Below, piece after piece: positions 36,191 to 43,794 of a DNA stretch of 64,000 bases. Below the pieces are notes generated by a model. The model was not told the origin of the DNA. It searched no databases and saw nothing but the letters and a program-made list of their open reading frames with translations. Positions within the stretch are counted from its first letter, which is position 1; each line of letters opens with the position of its first letter. The stretch is from Kallipyga gabonensis (GTDB taxonomy: Bacteria; Bacillota; Clostridia; Tissierellales; Peptoniphilaceae), in contig NZ_CXYV01000002.1 of assembly GCF_001286805.1 (NCBI RefSeq), positions 1,054,001-1,118,000 of the forward strand. Direction: 5' to 3'. Both the position numbers and the translations under genes were made by a program.

Positions 36191-36930
36191 ACACCTATTC
36201 TCTCACAGATAAGGGGATCCAAAGGTCGAACAACCAGGATTCTTATGTCAACTATTTTTCTTCCCGCCTTGCTCTTTTTGTGGTCTGTGACGGAATGGGA
36301 GGACATCGAGCCGGGGATACGGCATCCAAATTGGCCAGCGAAACGATCCAGGAATTTCTCATCTCCGCCAAAGAGAGGACAGACTATGAAAATATGGTGG
36401 TAGAAGCAGTGGAAGCCGCCAACAAGGCAGTCTACGATCTGGCCGGAACAAACCCTGATTACTTCAATATGGGGACAACCTGTGTCGTCGTCCTGGTCCA
36501 TGACGGAAAGGCCATCATTGCCCATGTGGGAGATTCCCGGGTTTACCTCATGCGAGACCGGTCTCTTCGTCAGTTAACCGAGGACCATTCTTTGGTACAG
36601 AAGCTGGTTAACCAGGGATTACTCAGTGATGAAAGAGCCCGCCACCATCCCGAACGTTCGACCTTAACTCGGGCAGTAGGAACAGATGAGCGAGTCGAGG
36701 TGGAAGTGGATTACCTGGACTTGGAAGAAGGCGATACCCTTCTTCTCTGCAGTGACGGGTTAACCTCCATGGTGGAAGACCAGGAGATCCTTGATATTTT
36801 ATTGGATACGACAGAGGCAAAAAGTCAAGTCACCAGTCTTGTCCAGGCCGCTTTGGACAAGGGGGGATCTGATAATATTACGGTGACCGTATTTGAATAT
36901 AGGAGAGCGACATGGACCAAGTTTTATTGA
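36187..36930 (+). CDS. stp: PP2C-type serine/threonine phosphatase
   Basis: 247-aa manganese-dependent phosphatase (PrpC/Stp), counteracting PrkC. PP2C motifs SNNQDSY, VVCDGMGGH, AHVGDSR, LTRAVGT, LLLCSDGLTSM and SDNITV are complete. ATG overlaps the rlmN stop (ATGA), and its end overlaps prkC by 19 bp, so the phosphatase and kinase are probably translationally coupled. Confidence 0.95.
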   Translation: MNTYSLTDKGIQRSNNQDSYVNYFSSRLALFVVCDGMGGHRAGDTASKLASETIQEFLISAKERTDYENMVVEAVEAANKAVYDLAGTNPDYFNMGTTCVVVLVHDGKAIIAHVGDSRVYLMRDRSLRQLTEDHSLVQKLVNQGLLSDERARHHPERSTLTRAVGTDERVEVEVDYLDLEEGDTLLLCSDGLTSMVEDQEILDILLDTTEAKSQVTSLVQAALDKGGSDNITVTVFEYRRATWTKFY

Positions 36931-38885
36931 ATAACCGCTACCGCATTCTTCAGAGGATTGGAACCGGAGGGATGGCTTATGTATATGAAGCGGAGGACAT
37001 TCTTCTGAAAAGAAAGGTAGCCGTTAAGGTATTAAAAAACCAGTATATTGAGGACGAGGAATTTGTCCGAAAGTTTGAAAATGAGGCCCTGGCAGCGGCT
37101 TCTCTTTCCCACCCAAATATTGTCAATATTTATGATGTCGGCAGCGAAGAGATACAGGGAAACCAGTACCACTATATTGTTATGGAGCTGGTTGAAGGAT
37201 CTACGCTTAAGGAAGCCATCGCAGCCCAGGGACAAATGGATTCCACCGTTCTTGCCCGGATCGGGAGTCAAATCGCTATGGCTCTCCAGTGTGCCCACGA
37301 CCACAACCTGGTCCACAGGGATATTAAACCGGCCAATATTCTGATCATGAAGTCCGGAGATATTAAAGTTGCTGATTTTGGCATCGCCCGGATCTCTTCA
37401 GCATCCACCATCACTTACACGAATTCCATCCTGGGAACAGTTCACTATATCTCTCCTGAGCAGGCTAAAGGTCGTTTTACTGATTTTAAGTCGGATATTT
37501 ATTCCCTTGGTGTGGTTATGTATGAGATGGCTACCGGGCGAGTTCCCTTTGATGCGGACAATAGCGTGGGGATTGCAATCAAACATATTCAGGAAAGCCC
37601 CCTTCCTCCGATTGAACTCAATCCTGATCTATCTCCGGCCTTAAACCGGATTATTTTGACCTGCATGGAGAAGAATCCGGAAGATCGATACGCTTCAGCC
37701 TCCGATTTGGTGGATGATCTGAAAAATTTCCGAACGTTATCCAACCGGGATACGGTGTATATGAAGAGGGCATCGTCCGTATCGACCTTTCATCCGGGAG
37801 ACCATAAACCGGCCAGGAAGAAACATCGTGAAGTGGTCTATGAGAGTAAGCTCAACCACCCGGTGGTGGAAGAAGAAAAAAAAGAAGGCTTTCCCTGGTT
37901 CGCCCTGGTTTTGGTGGCGGTAGCGGTCGCAACAGTCCTTCTTGTCACTTCTTTCCTGGGCGGTCAAAATGCGAACCGCCTGGAAGCCAGTCAAACCAGG
38001 GTACCACCGGTGATTAACTTATCAGTGGACGAGGCCATGGACCTCCTGAAAACCAATGAACTCCTGGGTGAGGTAGTGGAAAGAACCTATGATGATAAGA
38101 CGGATGAGGGATTGGTGATGGAACAGTCCATCAAATCCGGTACAACGGTAGACAAGGGAACAAAGGTGGAACTCAAGGTTTCACGGGGGAAGAATACCCT
38201 CCCCATACCGGATGTGACCGGGTCCACCCAAGAAGAAGCGGCAGCTGACTTGACCAATGCCGGTTTTACTACGGGTCAAAACATCTTTGAGAATTCAGAC
38301 GATGTGGAGAAAGGGCATATCATACGAACGGAGCCCAGAGCGAATGAAAGACTGGAGCAGGGGGGAAGGGTCAATTTGGTCGTTTCCGATGGCCCGGAGA
38401 AGAGGACAAGTAAGGTTCCCGTTCTGATCGGAGCTGACCAAAGTAAGGCTAAGGACCTCCTCCGTGAAGCGGAACTCAGCTTAGGAAAGATTGAAACGCG
38501 GGAAAGTTCCTATCCTTCGGGCATTGTTATTGAACAATCCATCAAGGCGGGGGAGGAGGTCCCAAGCTCCACTTCCATCAATCTGGTCATCTCCTCCGGT
38601 CCCAAGGCCAGCCAGGAGCCCGGCCTGGTGGACTTTACTCTTCGGGTCTACCCGCCGGAAGGAAAGGACAGCTTTTTGGTTGAGGTCTTCGACTACAATC
38701 AAAGTACCAAGAAAGCCCTCTTCCGGAGCAGGTTGAAAGCGGAAGATGTGAACCGGTCCGGATATATTCCTGTTCATGTCAGGGCCGGGGAAAACGCAGA
38801 CCTTCGGATTTTCTATGACGGAAAGCCGGCACAGGCAAATGAACCCGAACAAAGCGAATCCAATGGATCCGAGGAGCATAGTTAA
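36912..38885 (+). CDS. prkC: PASTA-domain serine/threonine protein kinase
   Basis: 657-aa membrane kinase sensing cell wall fragments. The cytoplasmic kinase domain (about residues 9-275) has GTGGMAYVYEA, catalytic HRDIKPANIL, DFGIAR and SPEQAKG. One membrane helix is at about residues 327-351, followed by three PASTA repeats (about 363-426, 428-494, 497-561) and a C-terminal domain of about 95 residues of unclear role. Partner of the upstream phosphatase; the rsgA gene follows, a conserved grouping. Confidence 0.95.
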   Translation: MDQVLLNNRYRILQRIGTGGMAYVYEAEDILLKRKVAVKVLKNQYIEDEEFVRKFENEALAAASLSHPNIVNIYDVGSEEIQGNQYHYIVMELVEGSTLKEAIAAQGQMDSTVLARIGSQIAMALQCAHDHNLVHRDIKPANILIMKSGDIKVADFGIARISSASTITYTNSILGTVHYISPEQAKGRFTDFKSDIYSLGVVMYEMATGRVPFDADNSVGIAIKHIQESPLPPIELNPDLSPALNRIILTCMEKNPEDRYASASDLVDDLKNFRTLSNRDTVYMKRASSVSTFHPGDHKPARKKHREVVYESKLNHPVVEEEKKEGFPWFALVLVAVAVATVLLVTSFLGGQNANRLEASQTRVPPVINLSVDEAMDLLKTNELLGEVVERTYDDKTDEGLVMEQSIKSGTTVDKGTKVELKVSRGKNTLPIPDVTGSTQEEAAADLTNAGFTTGQNIFENSDDVEKGHIIRTEPRANERLEQGGRVNLVVSDGPEKRTSKVPVLIGADQSKAKDLLREAELSLGKIETRESSYPSGIVIEQSIKAGEEVPSSTSINLVISSGPKASQEPGLVDFTLRVYPPEGKDSFLVEVFDYNQSTKKALFRSRLKAEDVNRSGYIPVHVRAGENADLRIFYDGKPAQANEPEQSESNGSEEHS

Positions 38886-38931
38886 AGGATAAGAGATTGG
38901 TTCGCATGCAATGATGATAGACAGGAGGAAT

Positions 38932-39834
38932 ATGAAGGAAAGCCAAACGTTAAGAGGTCATATTGTCGAATCGGAAAAAGATCTTTACCGAGTCAATTGT
39001 GAAGTGGATGGGGACCAGATTTGTATTCCTTGTAAGGGTCGCGGGGCTTTCAGGGATAAAAATCTTCGGCCTTATGTTGGGGATTTGGTGGAGATCACTC
39101 GGAGGAAGGATAGTCCTGAAGGGATAATTGAGGAAATTTTTCCTCGAAAAAACCTTCTTCTCCGACCGCCTGTAGCGAATGTGGATCAGGTTTTGCTGGT
39201 CCAAACCATTGAAGAACCCAGTTTGAATCCCTTAGCCCTGGATAAAACCCTTGTTTCGATTGAAAAGAGGAAGCTACCCATCCTTCTCTGTTTTAACAAA
39301 ATGGACCGTGCTTGTGAAAAAGACCTGGAGGATTGGACTCGACTTTATCGTTCTATAGGCTATCCCACTCTTCGCACAAATGCCTTAACCGGTGAAGGGC
39401 TGGATCCGCTCATCCAAGCTCTTCAGGGAAAGATTTCTGCACTAGCCGGCCCATCCGGGGCAGGAAAGTCCTCCCTGGTCGCCAAGATGACGGGCCTTGA
39501 TGTTGAAGTAGGCGGTCTTTCTTCAAAAATCCTTCGAGGTCGGCAAACCACCCGGAAGAGCTGTCTTTTCAAAATTGGACGAGATGGCTATCTCTTTGAT
39601 ACTCCGGGATTTTCCACCCTCAGTTTGGAGGAAATCGAGGATACCGGTCAGGTAGAGGATTTTTTCCCGGAGTTCCGTCACTTGAATGAGGCCTGTAAAT
39701 TTCGCAACTGCCTCCACCGGAAAGAGCCGGCTTGTGCGGTGAAGAAGGCCCTTGACCAGGGGACGATTCACCCCAGCCGTTATCGTTCCTATTTGAAAAT
39801 TTTAGAAGAAGTGGAAGCCTCCAGATCCTATTAA
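38932..39834 (+). CDS. rsgA: Ribosome small subunit-dependent GTPase A
   Basis: Circularly permuted GTPase aiding late 30S maturation, 300 aa. It has an OB-fold N terminus, G4 (NKMD) before G1 (GPSGAGKSSL) and G3 (DTPGF), and a C-terminal zinc knuckle (CKFRNCLH with a later His/Cys). The start is ATG 38932 after AGGAGG; two upstream in-frame ATGs at 38911 and 38914 lack a good ribosome site. Confidence 0.95.
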   Translation: MKESQTLRGHIVESEKDLYRVNCEVDGDQICIPCKGRGAFRDKNLRPYVGDLVEITRRKDSPEGIIEEIFPRKNLLLRPPVANVDQVLLVQTIEEPSLNPLALDKTLVSIEKRKLPILLCFNKMDRACEKDLEDWTRLYRSIGYPTLRTNALTGEGLDPLIQALQGKISALAGPSGAGKSSLVAKMTGLDVEVGGLSSKILRGRQTTRKSCLFKIGRDGYLFDTPGFSTLSLEEIEDTGQVEDFFPEFRHLNEACKFRNCLHRKEPACAVKKALDQGTIHPSRYRSYLKILEEVEASRSY

Positions 39835-39858
39835 AGACGATGAAAAAAGGAGTTGTTT

Positions 39859-40521
39859 GTGAAGAAAGTACTTTTACCCTCTCTTCTATCGGCAGATTTT
39901 TCCCAATTGGATAAAGAGCTGAAAACCATAGAGGATGCCGGGGTGGGCCACCTCCACCTCGATGTCATGGATGGTCACTATGTGCCCAATATTTCGTTTG
40001 GTCCCGGGGTCATACAAAAACTCCGTCCGAAGACGCAACTGTTTTTTGATACCCACCTTATGGTGGAAGAACCCGATGGTTTCCTGGAATCCTTTCGGGA
40101 GGCAGGTTGCAACCTGGTAACGGTCCACCTGGAAGCATCTACCCATATCCACCGTACTCTCCAAGCTATTCATGCTTTAGGGATGAAGGCCGGTCTGGCT
40201 TTGAATCCCGGAACGCCTACCCAGGCTCTTGCTTATCTTATGGATGAAGTGGATTTAATTCTGGTGATGTCCGTTAATCCCGGATTTGGCGGACAATCCT
40301 TTATCCCTTCCACCCTAAACAAGATTCGAGATATTCGAGAGAGAATTGACCGGTCTGGCCGTGAAATTATTCTGGAAGTGGATGGGGGGATTAAGAAAAA
40401 TAATGTGGAAGAGATCATCAAAGCAGGTGCAGACTGGCTGGTGGCAGGATCCGCTGTTTTTTCTCCCGGAAAAACCAAAACAAATGCCCGTGAATTTCTG
40501 GAGATTTTCGGTCGCTATTAA
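39859..40521 (+). CDS. rpe: Ribulose-phosphate 3-epimerase
   Basis: Interconverts ribulose 5-phosphate and xylulose 5-phosphate. A 220-aa TIM barrel with PSLLSADF, HLDVMDGHYVPN, MSVNPGFGGQ and EVDGGI. The start is GTG 39859, 6 nt after AAGGAG (39847-39852); the upstream TTG at 39853 touches that site and is rejected. Confidence 0.95.
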   Translation: MKKVLLPSLLSADFSQLDKELKTIEDAGVGHLHLDVMDGHYVPNISFGPGVIQKLRPKTQLFFDTHLMVEEPDGFLESFREAGCNLVTVHLEASTHIHRTLQAIHALGMKAGLALNPGTPTQALAYLMDEVDLILVMSVNPGFGGQSFIPSTLNKIRDIRERIDRSGREIILEVDGGIKKNNVEEIIKAGADWLVAGSAVFSPGKTKTNAREFLEIFGRY

Positions 40522-40553
40522 TCCGGAAAAAACCGGAGAAAGAGAGAAAGAAG

Positions 40554-41243
40554 ATGGATTCGATGACTAATCATCAGGCTCTTCTGGTGGCCGGGGGAGA
40601 AGACCTTCCTCAACCGGACCGGATGGCCGGTTTGTTAAATGAAGCAAGATTTATCATTTGTGCCGACAGGGGTTTTGACCGAATCAAAGACTATAATGTC
40701 CCCATTGACCTGGTGGTGGGGGATTTTGACTCCTCAACTCAGCTTTCCAATCCGATCGATAGAAAATCCTGGGAGGAAAAGGGGACAACCTTTGAAACTT
40801 TTCCACCCCATAAGGATGACACGGATTCGGAGCTGGCCTTGAAAATCCTTTGGGATTTGGGATTTCGAGAGGTTCTTTTTTTAGGAGGAACGGGGTCCCG
40901 GCTGGATCATTCTTTTTCCAACCTTCTTCTTTTGGAGGCCTTCAGTAAACGGGGGATGGAAGTCCGGATGGAAGGCAGGAACAACCAAATCCGCTTTTTG
41001 CCGGCCGGTTCTTATACATTGGAAAAACCTGAAGATAATGTTTATGTTTCCTTTTTTACTTTGGATCCCGACCTTCGCCTGTCCTTGAAAGGCTTTGAGT
41101 ACAATATCGATGACTTCCCTCTCGTGGCCGGAACCTCCCGGGCCGTGTCTAACCATATCCTTTCACCGCAAAACCGAGTTAAGGTCCAGGCTGAGAGTGG
41201 AGGAGTTTACTGCTTTTATTCTAAAGATGGGGAAGATGCTTGA
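40554..41243 (+). CDS. thiN: Thiamine diphosphokinase
   Basis: Converts thiamine to thiamine diphosphate. The 229-aa protein has ICADRGFD, VVGDFDS, HKDDTDSELAL and GGTGSRLDHS, the full thiamine pyrophosphokinase set, and a C-terminal thiamine-binding beta domain. Last gene of the long plus-strand run starting at yicC; a strong bidirectional terminator follows. Confidence 0.94.
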   Translation: MDSMTNHQALLVAGGEDLPQPDRMAGLLNEARFIICADRGFDRIKDYNVPIDLVVGDFDSSTQLSNPIDRKSWEEKGTTFETFPPHKDDTDSELALKILWDLGFREVLFLGGTGSRLDHSFSNLLLLEAFSKRGMEVRMEGRNNQIRFLPAGSYTLEKPEDNVYVSFFTLDPDLRLSLKGFEYNIDDFPLVAGTSRAVSNHILSPQNRVKVQAESGGVYCFYSKDGEDA

Positions 41244-41260
41244 TTTTCTGTCATTTTCAT

Positions 41261-41309
41261 AAAAAATCCCCCTGGTCCTGTCTCGAGTTCAGGACCAGGG
41301 GGATTTTTT
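41261..41309. terminator. Bidirectional terminator between thiN and rpmB
   Basis: Perfect 20-bp stem (41261-41280 with 41290-41309) with a 9-nt loop and runs of six A/T at both ends, serving convergent thiN and rpmB. Confidence 0.96.
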
Positions 41310-41331
41310 AATTCTTGTCTTAGGATGGAGT

Positions 41332-41667
41332 TTAGGCTTCTTCTGTTTCTTCAGTCTCTTGCTCATCCACCGGATTCTCAGGATTGACTTCCGATTCTTC
41401 GTCAACAGTAACGTCCTGGACGTTTTCAGCCTCTTCAGTAAACAGGAGACCCATCTCGGAATCGCCGGTTGCGGGCTTAACCCGGTTAACTGCTCCGTTT
41501 CTCAGGCAACGTGTGCAAACATTCAGTCTCTTAGGTGTACCTTTTTCATCATAAACTCTTACCTTGCGAAGGTTAGGAGTCCAAGTGCGTTTGATACCTC
41601 TATGGGAGAAAGTAACGTTGTTACCTGATGCTTTTCTTTTACCGCAAACATCACAAACTTTTGACAT
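41332..41667 (-). CDS. rpmB: Ribosomal protein bL28 with acidic C-terminal extension
   Basis: 50S ribosomal protein of 111 aa. The first 63 residues are a complete zinc-type bL28 with cysteines at 5, 8, 51 and 54. The remaining 48 residues are an acidic tail dominated by Glu, Asp, Val and Thr; ordinary bL28 is about 60-65 aa. The start is the ATG at 41667 preceded by GAGGAGG; an upstream in-frame start would add eight residues without a better site. Divergent from asp23, an arrangement also found in Bacillus. Confidence 0.94.
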   Translation of the reverse strand: MSKVCDVCGKRKASGNNVTFSHRGIKRTWTPNLRKVRVYDEKGTPKRLNVCTRCLRNGAVNRVKPATGDSEMGLLFTEEAENVQDVTVDEESEVNPENPVDEQETEETEEA

Positions 41668-41705
41668 GTTTCCTCCTCGTCTTTCATGCATGAACTAACT
41701 ATGAC

Positions 41706-41757
41706 ATTATAGCAAGGCTCGGGTTCCTTTGCAAGTTCTAGCCGGCTCTTATATAAT
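41706..41757. promoter_or_regulatory. Divergent promoters of rpmB (-) and asp23 (+) sharing one -35 box
   Basis: The self-complementary hexamer TTGCAA (41729-41734) serves both strands. Plus: 17 bp to TATAAT (41752-41757). Minus: 17 bp to TATAAT (plus-strand 41706-41711), which also has the extended TG. Both -10 boxes are exact consensus. Confidence 0.85.
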
Positions 41758-41814
41758 GAGTTAGAATTGTTTTCTTAAGAATGAACTGATTTGATGAATA
41801 GATGAGGAGGATCT

Positions 41815-42168
41815 ATGGTATCCAGAATAACTAATGAACTTGGGACCATCTTATTGGATGACCGAGTGATTTCCAATATCGCTTGCCAGGCGGCCATGGA
41901 ATCCTATGGCGTAGTCGGGTTGGCTGCCAGAAATGCCAAAGATGGACTGTATGAGCTCCTGGGCATTGAAAATATGAACAAGGGAGTCACCGTAATCCCC
42001 ACTGACCAAGGCTCCGTAATCATACAAATTGAGGTGATCATGGAATACGGGATACGGATTGCGACTGTTGCTCAGAACTTGATTGAAAAGATAACCTATA
42101 GTGTGGAAGAATCCACCGGAATAAAGGTGGAGACCGTGGAATTATATATCCAGGGGATCCGTTTCTAA
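41815..42168 (+). CDS. Asp23/YloU-family protein
   Basis: 117-aa Asp23/Gls24-fold protein (YloU type). It begins with the typical TNELGTILLDDRVISNIA and ends with a VELYIQGIRF-like strand. Homologues are membrane-associated or envelope-stress proteins whose exact role is unclear. GAGGAGG precedes the ATG. First gene of the unit with the fatty acid kinase-like gene and recG. Confidence 0.92.
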   Translation: MVSRITNELGTILLDDRVISNIACQAAMESYGVVGLAARNAKDGLYELLGIENMNKGVTVIPTDQGSVIIQIEVIMEYGIRIATVAQNLIEKITYSVEESTGIKVETVELYIQGIRF

Positions 42169-42177
42169 GGAGTAAGA

Positions 42178-43794
42178 ATGGAATATATTAATGGGGCAGA
42201 ATTTCGGGATGCCCTCCAGGCTGCCTATGAATCCCTTCTTGCCCACAAAGAAGAAGTTGATGAATTGAATGTTTTTCCTGTCCCGGACGGGGATACCGGA
42301 ACCAATATGACCATGACTATGGCCTCTGCCATGGAATATGTCCAAAAAGCCAAGGATGACAGTGTTTCCGCCTATGCTAAGGCTCTTGGAAACGGAACCC
42401 TGATGGGAGCCAGAGGAAATTCGGGCGTGATTTTTTCCCAGCTTTGTCGAGGAATTTCCGATGCATTGAAGGGAACCCAAATTCTCAATACCAAGCTAGC
42501 TGCTCAAGCTTTCTTGTCGGCTAAGGAGAAGGCATATAAGGCCGTCATGAAGCCTACGGAAGGGACCATGCTTACCGTTGCCCGAAGCCTGGCTGAATAT
42601 GCGGAGCGGAATGGGGAAAACCCCAATTTGGACGATTTTCTGATCGGATCCCTCCAACAGGCCTCGGTGACCTTGCAAAAGACTCCGGAAATGTTGCCGG
42701 CTCTGAAGGAGGCCGGGGTAGTTGATGCGGGGGGACAAGGCCTGGTTCACCTTTTGACCGGCTTTGTGGAGAAAATAACGGATAAAGATCTGAGTCAACT
42801 TCTTCAAGCAGAACCGGTAAAACGAAATGCCATGGAGATCACGGACTTTGAACGGGATTCTCATCAGGCTCATCAATATGACTACTTCCTCAAGGTTAAG
42901 GTGGAGGGGATTGAAGAAGACCGACTGGTCAGGCACATGAACCACCATGGTCACGTTGAAATGGTTGAACATGCCGGGCAGGGCCTCCTGGTCCAGGCTT
43001 CCTGTGACCGTCCTGAAGCGATGATCGCTTCCATCCTCCGACGGGCTAGGATTTTGGAATTGAATCTGGTTCACGTTGATGCAAAATTATATCAGCCGGT
43101 TTCCGATGAGGGAGAAATGGAGGAAAAGAAGGCTCGATCAAAGGTCGGTTTTGTTGCTGTTGCCCTTGGTGAAGGCTTTAAGGAAGTCTTTAACCAACTT
43201 ATGGTTGACGAGGTCGTTTCCGGGGGACAGACGATGAATCCCTCGACAAAAGAACTCTATGATGCAGTGGAAAGAGTGAATGCCGACACGATCTATCTCC
43301 TTCCCAACAATAAAAATATCATTTTGGCTGCCGACCAAGTGGATGAACTATCCTCTTCCAAGGTCATTGTCATTCCCTCCACGTCCATCCCACAAGGGAT
43401 TACCGCTCTTTTCCATTATGATGAGGACTTGTCCGATGAGGAAAACCGAATTGCCATGACGGAGAGCCTTGACCAGGTCATCACAGGCCAGGTTACCTAT
43501 GCTGTTCGGGATACGACAGTGGAGGGGATGGAGATTAAGAAAGACGATAGGATTGGTCTTATTGATGGGAAAATCGTTCTAACCGGAAAGAACGATAGGG
43601 ATCTGGTCTTGGATCTTCTGGAAAAATATATCGATGTAGATGCTTCTCTTTTGACGATCTACTTGGGTGAAGGGGTCAGCCAGGAGGATAAAAGAGAAGT
43701 GGAAAAGGCGGTATCCAAGGCCTATTCCATGATAGATGTGGATATTGTCTATGGTGGTCAGCCTACCTATTCCTACATCTTCTCAATCGAATGA
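42178..43794 (+). CDS. fakA: Fatty acid kinase-like protein (YloV/FakA family)
   Basis: 538-aa protein with an N-terminal DhaL-type kinase domain (VDELNVFPVPDGDTGTNM, GARGNSGVIFSQ), a middle linker domain and a C-terminal DegV-like/FakA domain. FakA phosphorylates exogenous fatty acids presented by a FakB (DegV) partner. No fakB gene is in the window. It overlaps recG by 4 bp. Assignment is by family and gene order; substrate is inferred. Confidence 0.88.
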   Translation: MEYINGAEFRDALQAAYESLLAHKEEVDELNVFPVPDGDTGTNMTMTMASAMEYVQKAKDDSVSAYAKALGNGTLMGARGNSGVIFSQLCRGISDALKGTQILNTKLAAQAFLSAKEKAYKAVMKPTEGTMLTVARSLAEYAERNGENPNLDDFLIGSLQQASVTLQKTPEMLPALKEAGVVDAGGQGLVHLLTGFVEKITDKDLSQLLQAEPVKRNAMEITDFERDSHQAHQYDYFLKVKVEGIEEDRLVRHMNHHGHVEMVEHAGQGLLVQASCDRPEAMIASILRRARILELNLVHVDAKLYQPVSDEGEMEEKKARSKVGFVAVALGEGFKEVFNQLMVDEVVSGGQTMNPSTKELYDAVERVNADTIYLLPNNKNIILAADQVDELSSSKVIVIPSTSIPQGITALFHYDEDLSDEENRIAMTESLDQVITGQVTYAVRDTTVEGMEIKKDDRIGLIDGKIVLTGKNDRDLVLDLLEKYIDVDASLLTIYLGEGVSQEDKREVEKAVSKAYSMIDVDIVYGGQPTYSYIFSIE

